Shown here: one piece after another, positions 17,536-27,407 of the stretch
Position numbering within the stretch: position 1 is the first letter of the stretch
Layout of the letters: each line of letters starts with the position of its first letter
DNA from: Dyella marensis
GTDB lineage: Bacteria; Pseudomonadota; Gammaproteobacteria; Xanthomonadales; Rhodanobacteraceae
NCBI RefSeq assembly: GCF_900112865.1
Contig: NZ_FONH01000011.1
Location: 62,001 to 126,000, forward strand
Direction: 5' to 3'
DNA: 64,000 bases
Notes under the pieces: generated by a model
Databases searched by the model: none
What the model saw: the letters and a program-made list of their open reading frames with translations, nothing else
Told to the model about the DNA's origin: nothing
Position numbers and translations under genes: made by a program

Positions 17536-18282
17536 TCAGCGCGAGGAGATGTACTTCTCGCGGCGGATCTGCGGCACCGGCAGGCCGTATTCCTTCAGCG
17601 CATTGAAGGCGCCGTCGACCATGTTGGGGTTGCCGCACAGGTAGGCGATATCGCGGTCGGCGCTGGGCGACAGCTCCGCCAGCACGCCCTGTACATGGCC
17701 GCTGCGGTCGTTCGGGCGCGGTTCGGCGCGCGCCTGGCGGCTGAGGCAGGCGTGGAAGGAGAAGCCGGGGTTTTCGCGTTCGAAGGCCTCGAACTCGGCG
17801 CCGTACAGCAGCTCGGTCTCGTTGCGTGCGCCGTACAGCAGCGCCACTTCGCGCCCGCCCTGGGCCAGCAGCTCGCGCAGCAGCGGCAGCATGGCGCGAT
17901 ACGGCGTGACGCCGGTGCCGGTGGCCAGCAGCAGGTAGCGCGGATGCGCGTCGCCCGGCTGCAGGCAGAAGCGGCCGTAGGGACCGCTGGCTTCGATGGT
18001 CTGGCCCGCTTCGAGGCTGCCCAGCAGCTTGGTGGCGGCGCCGCCGTCCACGTAGCTCACCGCGATCTCGATGCGCTGCGCGGGCGAGCGGCCGTCGCCG
18101 ACGGTGGCGACCGAATAGCTGCGCTTGGTCGGCGTGCCGTCGTCGTAGTGGAAATGCACCTGCAGGAACTGCCCGGGAACAAAGGCGAGCGCCTGTCCGT
18201 CGGCGCGCTCGAACACCAAGTGGCGCACCGTGGGCGCGAGCATGTAGCTGTCGACGAGGCGGAGGGTGAAATGATCGGCCAT
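17536..18282 (-). CDS. fpr: Ferredoxin-NADP+ reductase
   Basis: A 248-residue FAD/NADP oxidoreductase of the bacterial FNR type. It has the FAD-binding motif RSYSVAT (about 54-60), GPYGRFCL, the NADP-binding LLLATGTGVTPYRAM (about 117-131) and the C-terminal YLCGNPNMVDGAF. It passes electrons between NADPH and ferredoxin or flavodoxin in the cytosol. A hairpin (17474-17493) lies past the stop. It is divergent from the YadG-type gene. Confidence 0.9.
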   Translation of the reverse strand: MADHFTLRLVDSYMLAPTVRHLVFERADGQALAFVPGQFLQVHFHYDDGTPTKRSYSVATVGDGRSPAQRIEIAVSYVDGGAATKLLGSLEAGQTIEASGPYGRFCLQPGDAHPRYLLLATGTGVTPYRAMLPLLRELLAQGGREVALLYGARNETELLYGAEFEAFERENPGFSFHACLSRQARAEPRPNDRSGHVQGVLAELSPSADRDIAYLCGNPNMVDGAFNALKEYGLPVPQIRREKYISSR

Positions 18283-18372
18283 GGGAATCCGGAAACAGTG
18301 AGTGCGCCCCGCGGAACCGGCCGGCGGGAACCAGCCCGCTATAATAGGAGGCTGGCCCCTTCGGTGCAGCCC

Positions 18373-19341
18373 ATGCCCACCCAGCCATCCTCATCCGCTC
18401 CCGCTCTCGTCGTCGACAACCTGCGCAAGACCTACGCCAACGGGGTGGAGGCCCTCAAGGGCGTCAGCCTGACCGTGGAACCGGGCGACTTCTTCGCCCT
18501 GCTCGGCCCCAACGGCGCCGGCAAGTCCACCCTGATCGGCATCCTGTCCTCGCTGGTCAACGCCAGCGGCGGCGACGCGCGCATCTTCGGCGTCTCGGTC
18601 AACCGGCAGCGCGGCGACGCCATGCAGCTGATCGGCCTGGTGCCGCAGGAAATCAACTTCAACCTGTTCGAGAAGCCGTTCGACATCTGCGTCAACGAGG
18701 CCGGCTTCTACGGCATCCCGCGGCGCATCGCCACCGAGCGCGCCGAGAAATACCTGCGCGAGCTGCGCCTGTGGGACAAGGCCCAGGACCAGGCGCGCAC
18801 GCTGTCCGGCGGCATGAAGCGCCGCCTGATGATCGCCCGCGCCATGATGAACGAGCCCAAGCTGCTGATCCTCGACGAGCCCACCGCGGGCGTCGACATC
18901 GAGATCCGCCGCTCGATGTGGCAGTTCGTCAGCGGCATCAACGCGGCCGGCACCACGGTGATCCTCACCACGCATTACCTGGAGGAAGCCGAGCAGCTGT
19001 GCCGCAACATCGCCATCATCGACCGCGGCACCATCGTGGAAAACACCACGATGAAGCGCCTGCTGGCGACGCTGGATTCGGAAACCTTCGTGCTCGACAT
19101 CGCCGGGGCGCCCGGCGAACTGCCCGCCCTGCCCGGCGTCAACCTGCGCCGCGTGGACGACCACACGCTGGAAGCGGAGATGTCGCGCGCCCACGATCTC
19201 AATTCCATGTTCACCGCGCTGTCCTCGCACGGCGTCACCGTCACCTCGATGCGCAACAAGACCAATCGCCTGGAAGAGCTCTTCGTCCGCCTGGTGGAAC
19301 AGGGCCGCAACGCCAAGTCCGCGCAGGAGCAGGCCGCATGA
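18373..19341 (+). CDS. yadG: ABC transporter ATP-binding protein, YadG type
   Basis: A 322-residue ATPase. Walker A GPNGAGKST is at 45-53, signature LSGGM at 144-148, Walker B LLILDEP at 164-170 and the H-loop TTHYLEEAEQ follows. The C-terminal extension of about 80 residues is typical of YadG/DrrA-like exporters. The start at 18373 is the first Met giving the standard N-terminus. Its stop overlaps the permease start by four bases. The substrate is not known for this family. Confidence 0.9.
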   Translation: MPTQPSSSAPALVVDNLRKTYANGVEALKGVSLTVEPGDFFALLGPNGAGKSTLIGILSSLVNASGGDARIFGVSVNRQRGDAMQLIGLVPQEINFNLFEKPFDICVNEAGFYGIPRRIATERAEKYLRELRLWDKAQDQARTLSGGMKRRLMIARAMMNEPKLLILDEPTAGVDIEIRRSMWQFVSGINAAGTTVILTTHYLEEAEQLCRNIAIIDRGTIVENTTMKRLLATLDSETFVLDIAGAPGELPALPGVNLRRVDDHTLEAEMSRAHDLNSMFTALSSHGVTVTSMRNKTNRLEELFVRLVEQGRNAKSAQEQAA

Positions 19342-20114
19342 ACGCCTCCGGCAATCTCGTCGCGCTGGGCACCATCGTCCGCCGCGAAATCGTGCGCATC
19401 CTGCGCATCTGGACGCAGACGCTGATCCCGCCCGCGATCACCATGACGCTGTACTTCGTGATCTTCGGCAAGCTGATCGGCAGCCGCATCGGCACCATCG
19501 AAGGCGGCTTCAGCTACATGCAGTACATCGTGCCGGGCCTGGTGATGATGAGCATCATCACCAACAGCTACGGCAACATCTCCAGCTCGTTCTTCGGCGC
19601 CAAGTTCAGCCGCGCGGTGGAGGAGATGCTGGTATCGCCGATGCCGAACTGGGTGATCCTGCTCGGGTACGTCACCGGCGCGGTGACGCGCGGCATGATC
19701 GTCGGCGCGCTGGTGCTGGTGATCGCGCTGTTCTTCACCCACCTGCAGGTGGCGCATCCGCTGATTACCTTCGCCTCGGTGCTGCTGGGCGCGACGATCT
19801 TCTCGCTGGCCGGTTTCGTCAATGCGGTGTATGCGAAGAAGTTCGACGACATCGCGCTGGTGCCGACCTTCGTGCTTACCCCGCTCACCTATCTCGGCGG
19901 CGTGTTCTATTCGGTGAACATGCTGGCCGAGCCGTGGCAGAGCATCTCGCGGGTCAATCCGATTCTGTACATGGTCAACGCGTTCCGCTTCGGCGTGCTG
20001 GGCGTGAGCGACGTGAATGTCGCCGGCGCCTTCGTGGTGATGCTGCTGTTCGTGGCGGGGCTGTCGGCGGTGGCGCTGCACCTGCTCAAGCGCGGCGTCG
20101 GCCTGCGTTCGTAA
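19338..20114 (+). CDS. yadH: ABC-2 type transport permease, YadH type
   Basis: A 258-residue inner-membrane permease with six predicted helices and the ABC-2 family motif region GGFSYMQYIVPGLVMM, AVEEMLVSPMPNW and LTYLGGVFYSVNMLAEPW. It is coupled by an ATGA overlap to the YadG-type ATPase and followed six bases later by rluF, so the three genes are likely one transcript. A lipid or drug exporter is the usual guess, without direct evidence. Confidence 0.9.
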   Translation: MNASGNLVALGTIVRREIVRILRIWTQTLIPPAITMTLYFVIFGKLIGSRIGTIEGGFSYMQYIVPGLVMMSIITNSYGNISSSFFGAKFSRAVEEMLVSPMPNWVILLGYVTGAVTRGMIVGALVLVIALFFTHLQVAHPLITFASVLLGATIFSLAGFVNAVYAKKFDDIALVPTFVLTPLTYLGGVFYSVNMLAEPWQSISRVNPILYMVNAFRFGVLGVSDVNVAGAFVVMLLFVAGLSAVALHLLKRGVGLRS

Positions 20115-20120
20115 TCGAAC

Positions 20121-20840
20121 ATGCGCGTCAACAAGTACATCAGCGAGGCCGGCCTGTGCTCCCGCCGCGAGGCGGACGAGCTGCTGCTGGCCGGGCGCGT
20201 CACCATCAACGGCGAGGTGGTCAGCACCGGCGCCAAGGCGCTGGAAGGCGACGAAGTGCGCGTGGACGGCGAGATCGTCAAGGCGCGCGTCCTGGCCTCC
20301 ACGCCGGCGGCTAAGCGTGCCATCTATATCGCGTTGAACAAGCCGGTGGGCATCACCTGCACCACCGACCGGACCGTCTCCGGCAACATCGTCGACTTCG
20401 TCGACCACCAGCAGCGCGTGTTTCCGATCGGCCGGCTGGACAAGGATTCGGAAGGCCTGATCCTGCTCACCAGCAACGGCGACATCGTCAACGAAATCCT
20501 GCGCGTCGAGAACGATCACGAGAAGGAATACCTGGTGGCGGTGAACAAGCCCGTCACCGACGCCTTCCTCGCCGGCATGGCCAGGGGCGTACGCATCCAT
20601 GGGCAGCTGACCAAGCCCTGCCGCACGCGCAAGATCGCCAAGTTCGGCTTTGCCATCGTGCTGACCCAGGGCCTCAACCGGCAGATCCGCCTGATGGCCG
20701 CCGAGTTCGGCTACCGCGTCACCCAGCTGCGCCGCGTGCGCATCATCAACGTGAAGCTGGGGCACCTGAAGCCGGGGCAATGGCGCAACCTGACCGAGGC
20801 GGAACTGAAGGGCCTGCTGCCCAACCGCACGCAGTGGTGA
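20121..20840 (+). CDS. rluF: 23S rRNA pseudouridine synthase (RluF/RluB family)
   Basis: A 239-residue synthase: an N-terminal S4 RNA-binding domain (RVNKYISEAGLCSRREAD) followed by a catalytic domain with GRLDKDSEGLILL, where Asp 107 is the catalytic nucleophile. NRQIRLMAAEFGYRV is the conserved C-terminal block. RluF-type enzymes modify U2604 of 23S rRNA. It sits six bases after the exporter permease. A GC hairpin follows the stop (20842-20861), without a T-run. Confidence 0.88.
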   Translation: MRVNKYISEAGLCSRREADELLLAGRVTINGEVVSTGAKALEGDEVRVDGEIVKARVLASTPAAKRAIYIALNKPVGITCTTDRTVSGNIVDFVDHQQRVFPIGRLDKDSEGLILLTSNGDIVNEILRVENDHEKEYLVAVNKPVTDAFLAGMARGVRIHGQLTKPCRTRKIAKFGFAIVLTQGLNRQIRLMAAEFGYRVTQLRRVRIINVKLGHLKPGQWRNLTEAELKGLLPNRTQW

Positions 20841-20871
20841 CGGCGCGCCCCTGAGGGCGCGCGACCGGCGC

Positions 20872-20922
20872 TTGACGCGGTGCCAACCCACGGCTATATA
20901 TTTAGCAACTTCGTTAATTGCT
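20872..20922 (+). promoter_or_regulatory. Promoter and candidate operator of the ArsR/SdpR gene
   Basis: TTGACG (20872-20877), a 17-bp spacer and TATATA (20895-20900) make a near-consensus promoter in an otherwise GC-rich region. AGCAA-N9-TTGCT (20904-20922) straddles the predicted +1 and is a good candidate for autorepression by the ArsR-type protein encoded just downstream. Confidence 0.75.
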
Positions 20923-20931
20923 TAAGAGCTG

Positions 20932-21246
20932 ATGGCCGTCGACTCGTTCTTCGAAGCCCTGGCATCCCGCCCCCGCCGCGAAATCCTGGCCTATCTGTCC
21001 GCCCAGGAGCTGACCGCGGGCGAGATCGCCAGCCGCTTCGCGATGAGCGCGCCGGCCATTTCGCGCCACCTGTCCGTGCTGGAAGGCGCGGGGCTGGTGA
21101 GCAGCGAGCGGCGCGGCCAGTACGTGGTGTACCGGCTCAACAAGGACAACCTGGTGAATACCCTCACCGGGTTCGCCTTCGAGATCTGTCCCAAGGCCGG
21201 GCCGCTCAAGCGCGAATCGCGCCGTCTCGCACGCAAGGAAAGCTGA
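20932..21246 (+). CDS. ArsR/SmtB-family regulator, SdpR type
   Basis: A 104-residue winged-helix repressor. The recognition helix is SAPAISRHLSVLEGAGLV, followed by the wing SSERRGQYVVYRLN and a C-terminal FAFEICPKAGPLK that matches the SdpR branch. No CxC metal site is visible in the alpha3 helix, so a non-metal signal or partner-protein sensing is likely. It is followed 83 bases later by the cupin-like/DUF2867 gene, which it may control. Confidence 0.88.
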   Translation: MAVDSFFEALASRPRREILAYLSAQELTAGEIASRFAMSAPAISRHLSVLEGAGLVSSERRGQYVVYRLNKDNLVNTLTGFAFEICPKAGPLKRESRRLARKES

Positions 21247-21329
21247 CGCGGCGAAAGCGGCGACCAGGGGAATTCAATCGAGCTGTTCGTACCGGTGGTG
21301 CCAGGCGCACCGCCACGGAGGAGTGCGTC

Positions 21330-22733
21330 ATGGCGAATCAGACACGCAGCACCGGCAGTTTTCCGCACGCGGCGATCCCTTCCCCGCATGGCGGCCTGCC
21401 GGTGGAAGTCACGCTGATTGCCCAGCTCGGACACGGCGTCGGCGACCAGATGCACGCCGGCGCCTCGGCGCTGCAACGCGCGCATCCGGCCTTTATCGAT
21501 GCGCTGGACGAGCCTTCCACCCGGCTGGGCGGCACCGATCTCGCCAAAGGCGACGCCACGGCGCTGTACACCTTCGCGGTGGGCGCCAAGGGGCATCCGT
21601 TCCATCGGCACGCCGGGCATCGCGTGTTTACCGCGGTCTCCGGCAGCAGCGGCGCGCAGTTGCGCTTCTCCACCGCGACGGTCGCGCAGCTGGCCGACGA
21701 CCCGGCGCATTTCGCGCGCCACCTGCACTACGTGAACATCGCGCCGGATTGTTTGTTCACCGTGCGCTTCAACGGTGCGACCTGGCACCAGTTCGCGCCG
21801 CTCGATGCCGCGCATCCGGCGCTGTTCGCCATCTCCTGCCATACCAACGAACTCGGCGGCGAGCTGGACGAGGCGCTGCGCACGCAGGTGCTCGCGGGCG
21901 AGGCCTCGATTCCTGCGCTGACTGAAACGCTGCCTGATGCGGTCATGCAATGGCTGGCCGCCAACCCGCCCGCAGCGGACGACGTGCCAACCATCGCACT
22001 CGCGCTGGATGCCGCGCCCGGTTCGCTGCAAAGCCGCTTGTGCCGCTTTGCTCGCGGCATGCTCGGCCGTCTGCGCGCCCTGTGCGCCACCTGCCGCCGC
22101 GCCGGCGGATTCCTGTGGGAATCGCCAGGCCGCCTGCCGGTGCAGGCGATCGAGCCGCCGGCGGATTCCCTGTTGCGCGCTCAACTGGAGCACACGCACC
22201 AGCACGAGGACATGGTCCGCATCCGGTTGCACGACCCGGCCCTGGCCAGGATCGGCGCACCGCGCCTGCTCGCCGACCTGCTCGACGGCTTCCTGCGCAA
22301 CCCGCCGTCGAGCGTGTCGCGCATGATGGCCATGCGCAACACGCTGGTGCGGCCGCTGGGCTTGCGCACCTCGACGCTGGGCTGCCCCGTGTCCTCGCTG
22401 CTCTCGCACCGGGCCAGCGAGACCTTCGACGGCCGCTTCCCAGTGCTCGCACAGGCGGCGGACGCGCGGCATGCGCAGGTGATCCTCGGCGCCGACGACA
22501 AGCATCTGCGCTTCCGCTCCTGCGTGGCCGTGCGCATCGTCGATGGCGTCGGCATCGAGCTCAGCCTCGGCACCCGCGTGCACTGCAAGAACCTGTTCGG
22601 GCACATCTACATCGCGCTGATCGAGCGCGTGCACCGGCACCACGTCAGTCCGGCGATGCTGCGCCTCGCTGCGGAACATGCGTTCATGCGCAAGGCGGCG
22701 CACAGCATGCCGCTGCGCGTGTTGCCGCTATAG
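21330..22733 (+). CDS. Two-domain protein: cupin-like N-terminus and DUF2867-like C-terminus
   Basis: A 467-residue protein of unknown function. Residues about 20-200 have a cupin-like core with [10 protein letters not shown] and [10 protein letters not shown]. After a basic linker (about 230-290), the C-terminal half has [19 protein letters not shown] and [12 protein letters not shown], the DUF2867 hallmark, followed by [19 protein letters not shown]. The combination is unusual. GGAGGAG at 21317-21323 fixes the start. The stop overlaps the end of the convergent diheme cytochrome gene by a few bases. Reaction and localisation unknown; no signal peptide. Confidence 0.65.
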   Translation: MANQTRSTGSFPHAAIPSPHGGLPVEVTLIAQLGHGVGDQMHAGASALQRAHPAFIDALDEPSTRLGGTDLAKGDATALYTFAVGAKGHPFHRHAGHRVFTAVSGSSGAQLRFSTATVAQLADDPAHFARHLHYVNIAPDCLFTVRFNGATWHQFAPLDAAHPALFAISCHTNELGGELDEALRTQVLAGEASIPALTETLPDAVMQWLAANPPAADDVPTIALALDAAPGSLQSRLCRFARGMLGRLRALCATCRRAGGFLWESPGRLPVQAIEPPADSLLRAQLEHTHQHEDMVRIRLHDPALARIGAPRLLADLLDGFLRNPPSSVSRMMAMRNTLVRPLGLRTSTLGCPVSSLLSHRASETFDGRFPVLAQAADARHAQVILGADDKHLRFRSCVAVRIVDGVGIELSLGTRVHCKNLFGHIYIALIERVHRHHVSPAMLRLAAEHAFMRKAAHSMPLRVLPL

Positions 22734-23435
22734 CGATTGAATGTAGGCGGCGAGCGCCTGGATATCGGCCTCGTCGAGGTTCTGCGCCACGCCCTGCATC
22801 ACCTTGCCGTTGCTGACGCCGACGCGCTTGCCATGGTGGTAATCGCCCAATTCCTGGCCGATATAGAACGCCGACTGGCCCGCCAGGCGCGGAAAGGTGT
22901 GCCACGCCGTATCTGGTGCGCCCTGCCACGCACTCGTCGGCCCCTGCCCCGCCGGACCATGACAACCCTGGCACGGCGGCACGCCCTTGGCCGGATCGCC
23001 GGCATGGAACAACTGCGCGCCGCGCGAGGCGGCATCCGGCATGCCCGCCGGCTTGGCCGGCAAGGCGGCGAAATGCGCCGCGAGGTTGCGCATGTCCTGG
23101 TCGCTCAAGGCCGCGGCCTGCCCGGTCATGACCGGATCGCTGCGCTGGCCGTCCTTGAAAGCCTTCAGTTGCAGATAGAGATACGTCGCCGATTGGCCCG
23201 CCAGGTTCGGGAAGTTCGGCGCGATGGCGATGCCTTGCGGGCCATGGCAGGCGCCGCACACCGCGGCCTTGGCGGCTCCGGCGTTCGCATCGCCGTGGAT
23301 CGGCGGCTGCGCACGCACATCGAGCATCGGCGCGGGTTTCGGCGCCGCGCTGGCCGCCGGTGCCGGCGCATCCTGTGCGACAGCGGCGCACGACAGCGCC
23401 AGCGCGAAGGCCGCAAGCGAAAGTTGGCGGATCAT
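22728..23435 (-). CDS. Diheme cytochrome c (cytochrome c4-like)
   Basis: A 235-residue periplasmic cytochrome: signal peptide ending AVA, then two cytochrome c domains with CGACH and CQGCH and the distal [15 protein letters not shown] and [15 protein letters not shown] repeats that mark the c4 fold. The ATG at 23435 is chosen because GGAGGG sits six bases upstream; an in-frame GTG 15 bases earlier would put that site inside the gene. It starts 11 bases after the porin stop and is the last gene of the decaheme cluster. It is probably the periplasmic electron acceptor or donor for the conduit. Confidence 0.88.
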   Translation of the reverse strand: MIRQLSLAAFALALSCAAVAQDAPAPAASAAPKPAPMLDVRAQPPIHGDANAGAAKAAVCGACHGPQGIAIAPNFPNLAGQSATYLYLQLKAFKDGQRSDPVMTGQAAALSDQDMRNLAAHFAALPAKPAGMPDAASRGAQLFHAGDPAKGVPPCQGCHGPAGQGPTSAWQGAPDTAWHTFPRLAGQSAFYIGQELGDYHHGKRVGVSNGKVMQGVAQNLDEADIQALAAYIQSL

Positions 23436-23446
23436 CGCGGCCCTCC

Positions 23447-26044
23447 TCACAGCTTCACGTTGAACATGGCGCCCAGCATGGTCACACCGTAGTGGTGCTG
23501 CGGCCCCTTGTCGGTATAGATGCGTTGCCCGTAGCTCAGCGTCTGGTCGAAGCCCAGGTAATGCCAGTCGGTAAAACTGCCGGTCTCGCGCCGGCCGAAC
23601 AGGCGCATGCCCAAGCGGCGGGTGAAGTCGACGTTGAAGCCGAGCTCCAGCGTATTGCTGCGGTACTTGTTATCCGGGAATGCGTTGCCCGCCGCGGCCG
23701 CGGCGTCGGCCTCGCGATAGGCGAGCGCGCCGATCGTGGCGTAGCTGTAGCCGACATGGCCGAACGAGCCGCTGTAGTTGTAGTTGAGATCGGCGCGCAC
23801 GCGGCCGAAGTCATGCGTGAGGGTGAAGCCCGCATTGCTGTTGCGCTCGCGGTCGAACTCCCACCACTGGTTGCCATACGGATACAACGGCCCGCCGAGC
23901 TTGGGATTGGTCTGTCCCGGCGTGCCCAGGGCTGCGCCCGCCGCGCCACCGTCGGAATCGCCCACGTTAGACACGCCCATATGCGAGGTCTCGATGCCCA
24001 GATACGCGCTGGCCGTGGTACGCGCGCTCGGCTGCCAATCCCATTGCAGCGTGGCGCCGGTGCTGCGCGTGTCCTGGCGGCCGATCGGCGTGGCGTACCG
24101 GTCGCGGTTGCCGTAGAGCGTCGCCGACACGGTGGTGGCGTCGCCGAACGGATAGGTGACGATCAGGCGCGCCTTGCTCTCGTCGCGATCCGACAGGTCG
24201 TACTTGCGCATGTCGGCCACCGTATGTGCCGGCAAGCCATTGACCGGATCGACGAAGCCCGGCAGCGCTTCGGAGAAAAACTGTGCGTACGGGTCGTAGT
24301 TGTAGGGGCCGCCGCGCCGCCGCGCATACTCGTAGCTGGCGCGCAGCGTGGCCTCGCCGAGCGAGCGCGACACCCACGAGATCTTTATCCGATGCTCGTC
24401 CACCCGCTTGCGTTCGCGGTACTTCGGCTCGTTATGGTCGAAGGTGTAGACCACGCCAAGACTGTCGCGCCGCCCCAGCTGCCAGTCGCCGCCGAGCTCG
24501 AACAGCGTGTCGTCGTAGCCATAGGGCACGTTGCGCACGGTGACGTTGGACGACCAGTACAACGGATTGCGCGGATCGAAGATGCCCACCTCGCCCGGCA
24601 CGATGCTGCCCTGCGAGCCGTTCTCCGAGATGTAGCCGTATTGCCCGGTCTGCGGGTTGTAGGCGAGATAGCGGGTCTTGTTGTCTTCGCGGTACCAGCG
24701 CAGGCCGGCATGCCAGCCGAAGCTGGAGGAGGGATGGAAGTTCACCCGCGCGTCGAACAAGCCCGTATCGATACGCGCATTGGCATTGCGCTGCGACAGC
24801 GCCGCCGGTGTGTTCCAGTCGGCGCAGGGCAAGGTGTAGTTGGGGCCGCCGATCGGCGTCATGTCGACGCCGAGCAGGCCGGTGCAGGTGACCGGCGGAC
24901 GCAGCGCCGCGTTCTGGCGCATGGTGCCCCACGCGGCGGCGACGCTGAACTGGCCGTTGCCCTTCAGCTCGCGCGACAGGTCCAGGCGCAGGTTGTGATA
25001 GTCGTTGTCCGGCTCCAGCGAGAACTCGCCCTGGTAGATGTTCGCCACCTGCGGCACGCCCACCACGTTCTGCAGCTGGAACGGACTCTGGTAATCCAGG
25101 TAATCCTTGTGGTTGCGGAAGAACGAACCGGTATAGGTGCCGACGAAGCGCCACACCTTGCCCACCTTGCGCAAGGAGAGGTTGACATCGGTGGTGGAGA
25201 AATCGATCGGCCGCACCGTTTCGTTAATGCCGCCCTGCAGCTGGTTGAAGGCGAAGAACATCGGCCCGCCCCACAGGCGCGTACCCTTGCGCTCCTCGTT
25301 GCTGATCGCGGCGCTGCCGATCCAGCCGCGGTAGAGCTCGCCTTCCAATGACAAGCCGCTGCGCGTGCGGGTCAGGCCGATGGTCCGGCGCGGCGCCGCC
25401 GCCGAAGCGGCCGCGATCTGCGCAGGCGTGCTGCCACCGGGCGTGAGCGAAGCAGGCAAGGTGAGCTGGTTGCTGCCGATGCCGTTCCAGATCGGGAACG
25501 CGTTGGTCGACACCGTATGCGGCATATCGCGATAGAACGCTTCCACGCGATAGCTGCCGTACTTGCCGGCACGCAGCCGGTAGTACTGGTCGTCGGCGCT
25601 GAGCCGGCTGCCGCGGAACTCCACGTACTCGCCCGTGCGCCGGTTGTCGAACATCAGTCCGAGATAGCCGGGCGCGAAACCGTTCTTCCAATCGCTGTAC
25701 TGGCGGAAGAACTCCGCATTGCGATCGCCGTTGAGATGGATGTAGCCAAGCTGCAGCAGGCCACGATACGTCCAGTCGCTGCCCGGCGCCAGCGGCGTGC
25801 CGTCATCGGCCTGTGGCGGATACGGATACGGCACGCCGGTCGGCGTGCGCTTCATGCCGGCATGCAACCAGGAGAAGCCTTCCTGTATCCCCGCCATCAT
25901 CGGCGTCCAGCCGCGCGGATCGAACGCATTGCCGTATTGCATGTCGCCCACGCGCATGGTGTCGCTGCCGTCGGCGACCTGCGCCGCGGCCGATCCCGCC
26001 GCCAGGCCGGGCAGCGCGAGGAGAAGGAGCTGGAGCTTGCGCAT
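23447..26044 (-). CDS. MtrB/PioB-family outer-membrane porin for a decaheme cytochrome
   Basis: An 865-residue outer-membrane beta-barrel with a signal peptide (ending AAAQ) and many alternating aromatic strands ending FNVKL. The N-terminus has [17 protein letters not shown], and WEFDRERN and [10 protein letters not shown] recur as in MtrB/PioB/MtoB barrels. The N-terminal CxxC seen in Shewanella MtrB is absent; the only cysteines are two in a mid-barrel loop. Such barrels thread a decaheme cytochrome through the outer membrane. It lies 12 bases after the decaheme gene and 11 before the diheme cytochrome gene. Confidence 0.85.
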   Translation of the reverse strand: MRKLQLLLLALPGLAAGSAAAQVADGSDTMRVGDMQYGNAFDPRGWTPMMAGIQEGFSWLHAGMKRTPTGVPYPYPPQADDGTPLAPGSDWTYRGLLQLGYIHLNGDRNAEFFRQYSDWKNGFAPGYLGLMFDNRRTGEYVEFRGSRLSADDQYYRLRAGKYGSYRVEAFYRDMPHTVSTNAFPIWNGIGSNQLTLPASLTPGGSTPAQIAAASAAAPRRTIGLTRTRSGLSLEGELYRGWIGSAAISNEERKGTRLWGGPMFFAFNQLQGGINETVRPIDFSTTDVNLSLRKVGKVWRFVGTYTGSFFRNHKDYLDYQSPFQLQNVVGVPQVANIYQGEFSLEPDNDYHNLRLDLSRELKGNGQFSVAAAWGTMRQNAALRPPVTCTGLLGVDMTPIGGPNYTLPCADWNTPAALSQRNANARIDTGLFDARVNFHPSSSFGWHAGLRWYREDNKTRYLAYNPQTGQYGYISENGSQGSIVPGEVGIFDPRNPLYWSSNVTVRNVPYGYDDTLFELGGDWQLGRRDSLGVVYTFDHNEPKYRERKRVDEHRIKISWVSRSLGEATLRASYEYARRRGGPYNYDPYAQFFSEALPGFVDPVNGLPAHTVADMRKYDLSDRDESKARLIVTYPFGDATTVSATLYGNRDRYATPIGRQDTRSTGATLQWDWQPSARTTASAYLGIETSHMGVSNVGDSDGGAAGAALGTPGQTNPKLGGPLYPYGNQWWEFDRERNSNAGFTLTHDFGRVRADLNYNYSGSFGHVGYSYATIGALAYREADAAAAAGNAFPDNKYRSNTLELGFNVDFTRRLGMRLFGRRETGSFTDWHYLGFDQTLSYGQRIYTDKGPQHHYGVTMLGAMFNVKL

Positions 26045-26056
26045 CGTCCGCCTCCC

Positions 26057-27178
26057 TCACTTGTGGAACTTCGGACCGGACGGGTTGTTCGACCCGTGGA
26101 TATTGGTATGGCAGGTGAGGCAGCCGCGCCCCATGATCCGCTCGTCCGGCGACACGCCATTGCCCAGGCCCGCGGCGCTCTGCAGGTCGTTCGGGTGCTG
26201 CGTCATGGTGTGGCACTGCTGGCACAGCATCGGGATCGGCGCGACCAGCAGGGTCTGCTGGTTGGAGCCGTGCACGTCGTGGCAGTTGAGGCAGTTCTGC
26301 CGCACCGGCGCGTGCTCGAACAGGAACGGCCCGCGCTTTTCGGCGTGGCAGGCGTAGCAGGTCTCGTTGACCGTGTCGGTCTTGAGCAGCGGCTTGGTGA
26401 TGGTGCCGTGCGGGTTGTGGCAATCGGTGCAGGCCATCTGCCCTTCCGGCAGCGGCATGTGCGAGCGGCGGTTGAACTTGGCGCGGATGTCCTGGTGGCA
26501 GCTGCTGCACACCTCGTTGATCGACGGCTTGGCCAGCACGCCTTCCGGCGACAGGCGCGCCATCGGGTTGTGGCAGTCGCTGCAGGACAAGCCGCGGTTC
26601 TCGTGCACGGAGCCGAGCCAGTGCTGCCGCGCACCGCCTGCATGGCAACCGAGGCAGACCTGGGTCTGCGCTTGCACCGGCGTGCCGCCGTCGTGGGTGA
26701 AGGCGATGATCGTGCCCTTCGCCGCGGGGTTCTTCGCATGCAGCGAACCCGGTCCATGGCAGGTCTCGCAGGCCGCCTGCGGTCCGGAATGCGCCGCGCC
26801 GACGCGGAACGACGCCACGTGCAGCGAATGCGAAGCCTGCACGTTCTCCAGCGCGTGGCAGGCAATGCAGGTCTTGGCGCCGACGGCATCGGCGTCGGGC
26901 GCAAGCGGATTCTTCGGGATCGGCGCGGCGTCGAACGGCGTGGCCGGCGAATCGCTGACCGGGCGCAGGTGGGGGTCGCGGTTGCGCGCGTCGTTGGCGC
27001 CCATGTCGGTGGCCGGCAGCATCCGCGCGATGTCGCCCTGGCTCAGGCCCGAGGACCCGGCCGGCGCCGCCTGCTGGGCGAGGACGCCGGGCATCGGCAA
27101 GGCCGCCAGCAGCCCGATGGCCACGCAAAGCCTGGCCGCGCAAAGCAACGTCCCTGGCCGAAACGGGAACACACGCAT
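26057..27178 (-). CDS. Decaheme c-type cytochrome, MtrA/PioA/DmsE family
   Basis: A 373-residue exported cytochrome with exactly ten CXXCH sites: CIACH, CETCH, CLGCH, CSDCH, CSSCH, CTDCH, CYACH, CLNCH, CQQCH and CLTCH, from about residue 104 to 356. Family members form a wire of hemes inside an MtrB-type barrel. An N-terminal extension of some 65 residues after the signal peptide resembles PioA/MtoA more than MtrA. First gene of the three-gene cluster; a LysR-type gene is divergent. The direction (metal reduction or oxidation) cannot be read from the sequence. Confidence 0.92.
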   Translation of the reverse strand: MRVFPFRPGTLLCAARLCVAIGLLAALPMPGVLAQQAAPAGSSGLSQGDIARMLPATDMGANDARNRDPHLRPVSDSPATPFDAAPIPKNPLAPDADAVGAKTCIACHALENVQASHSLHVASFRVGAAHSGPQAACETCHGPGSLHAKNPAAKGTIIAFTHDGGTPVQAQTQVCLGCHAGGARQHWLGSVHENRGLSCSDCHNPMARLSPEGVLAKPSINEVCSSCHQDIRAKFNRRSHMPLPEGQMACTDCHNPHGTITKPLLKTDTVNETCYACHAEKRGPFLFEHAPVRQNCLNCHDVHGSNQQTLLVAPIPMLCQQCHTMTQHPNDLQSAAGLGNGVSPDERIMGRGCLTCHTNIHGSNNPSGPKFHK

Positions 27179-27407
27179 GGCGTAACCCCTTGGCTAGCGT
27201 GATGCGCCGGCGGTCCGTCCCCGAAGCGGGCCATGGCCGACGCGGCAGGCAGTATTCACCCTCGCCAGGACAGGCATAAGCCCTTGTGTCGAAAATGATT
27301 GTCCAAGCCGCGAGAACAATCGCGAGTTGTCGCGACGCGTCAATGCGTCCCCGGAACACTGGGGTAGCCTGGCCAGCGGGGGCTCATCCCGCGACGGGAG
27401 CCGAGAC
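27179..27407. promoter_or_regulatory. Divergent promoter region between the decaheme operon and the LysR gene
   Basis: The 229 bases carry an imperfect inverted GATTGT-N13-ACAATC (27297-27321) followed by a further TTGTC, the most likely place for LysR-type binding. No clear -35/-10 pair stands out for either direction. This gap has nothing coding that I can support. Confidence 0.4.
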
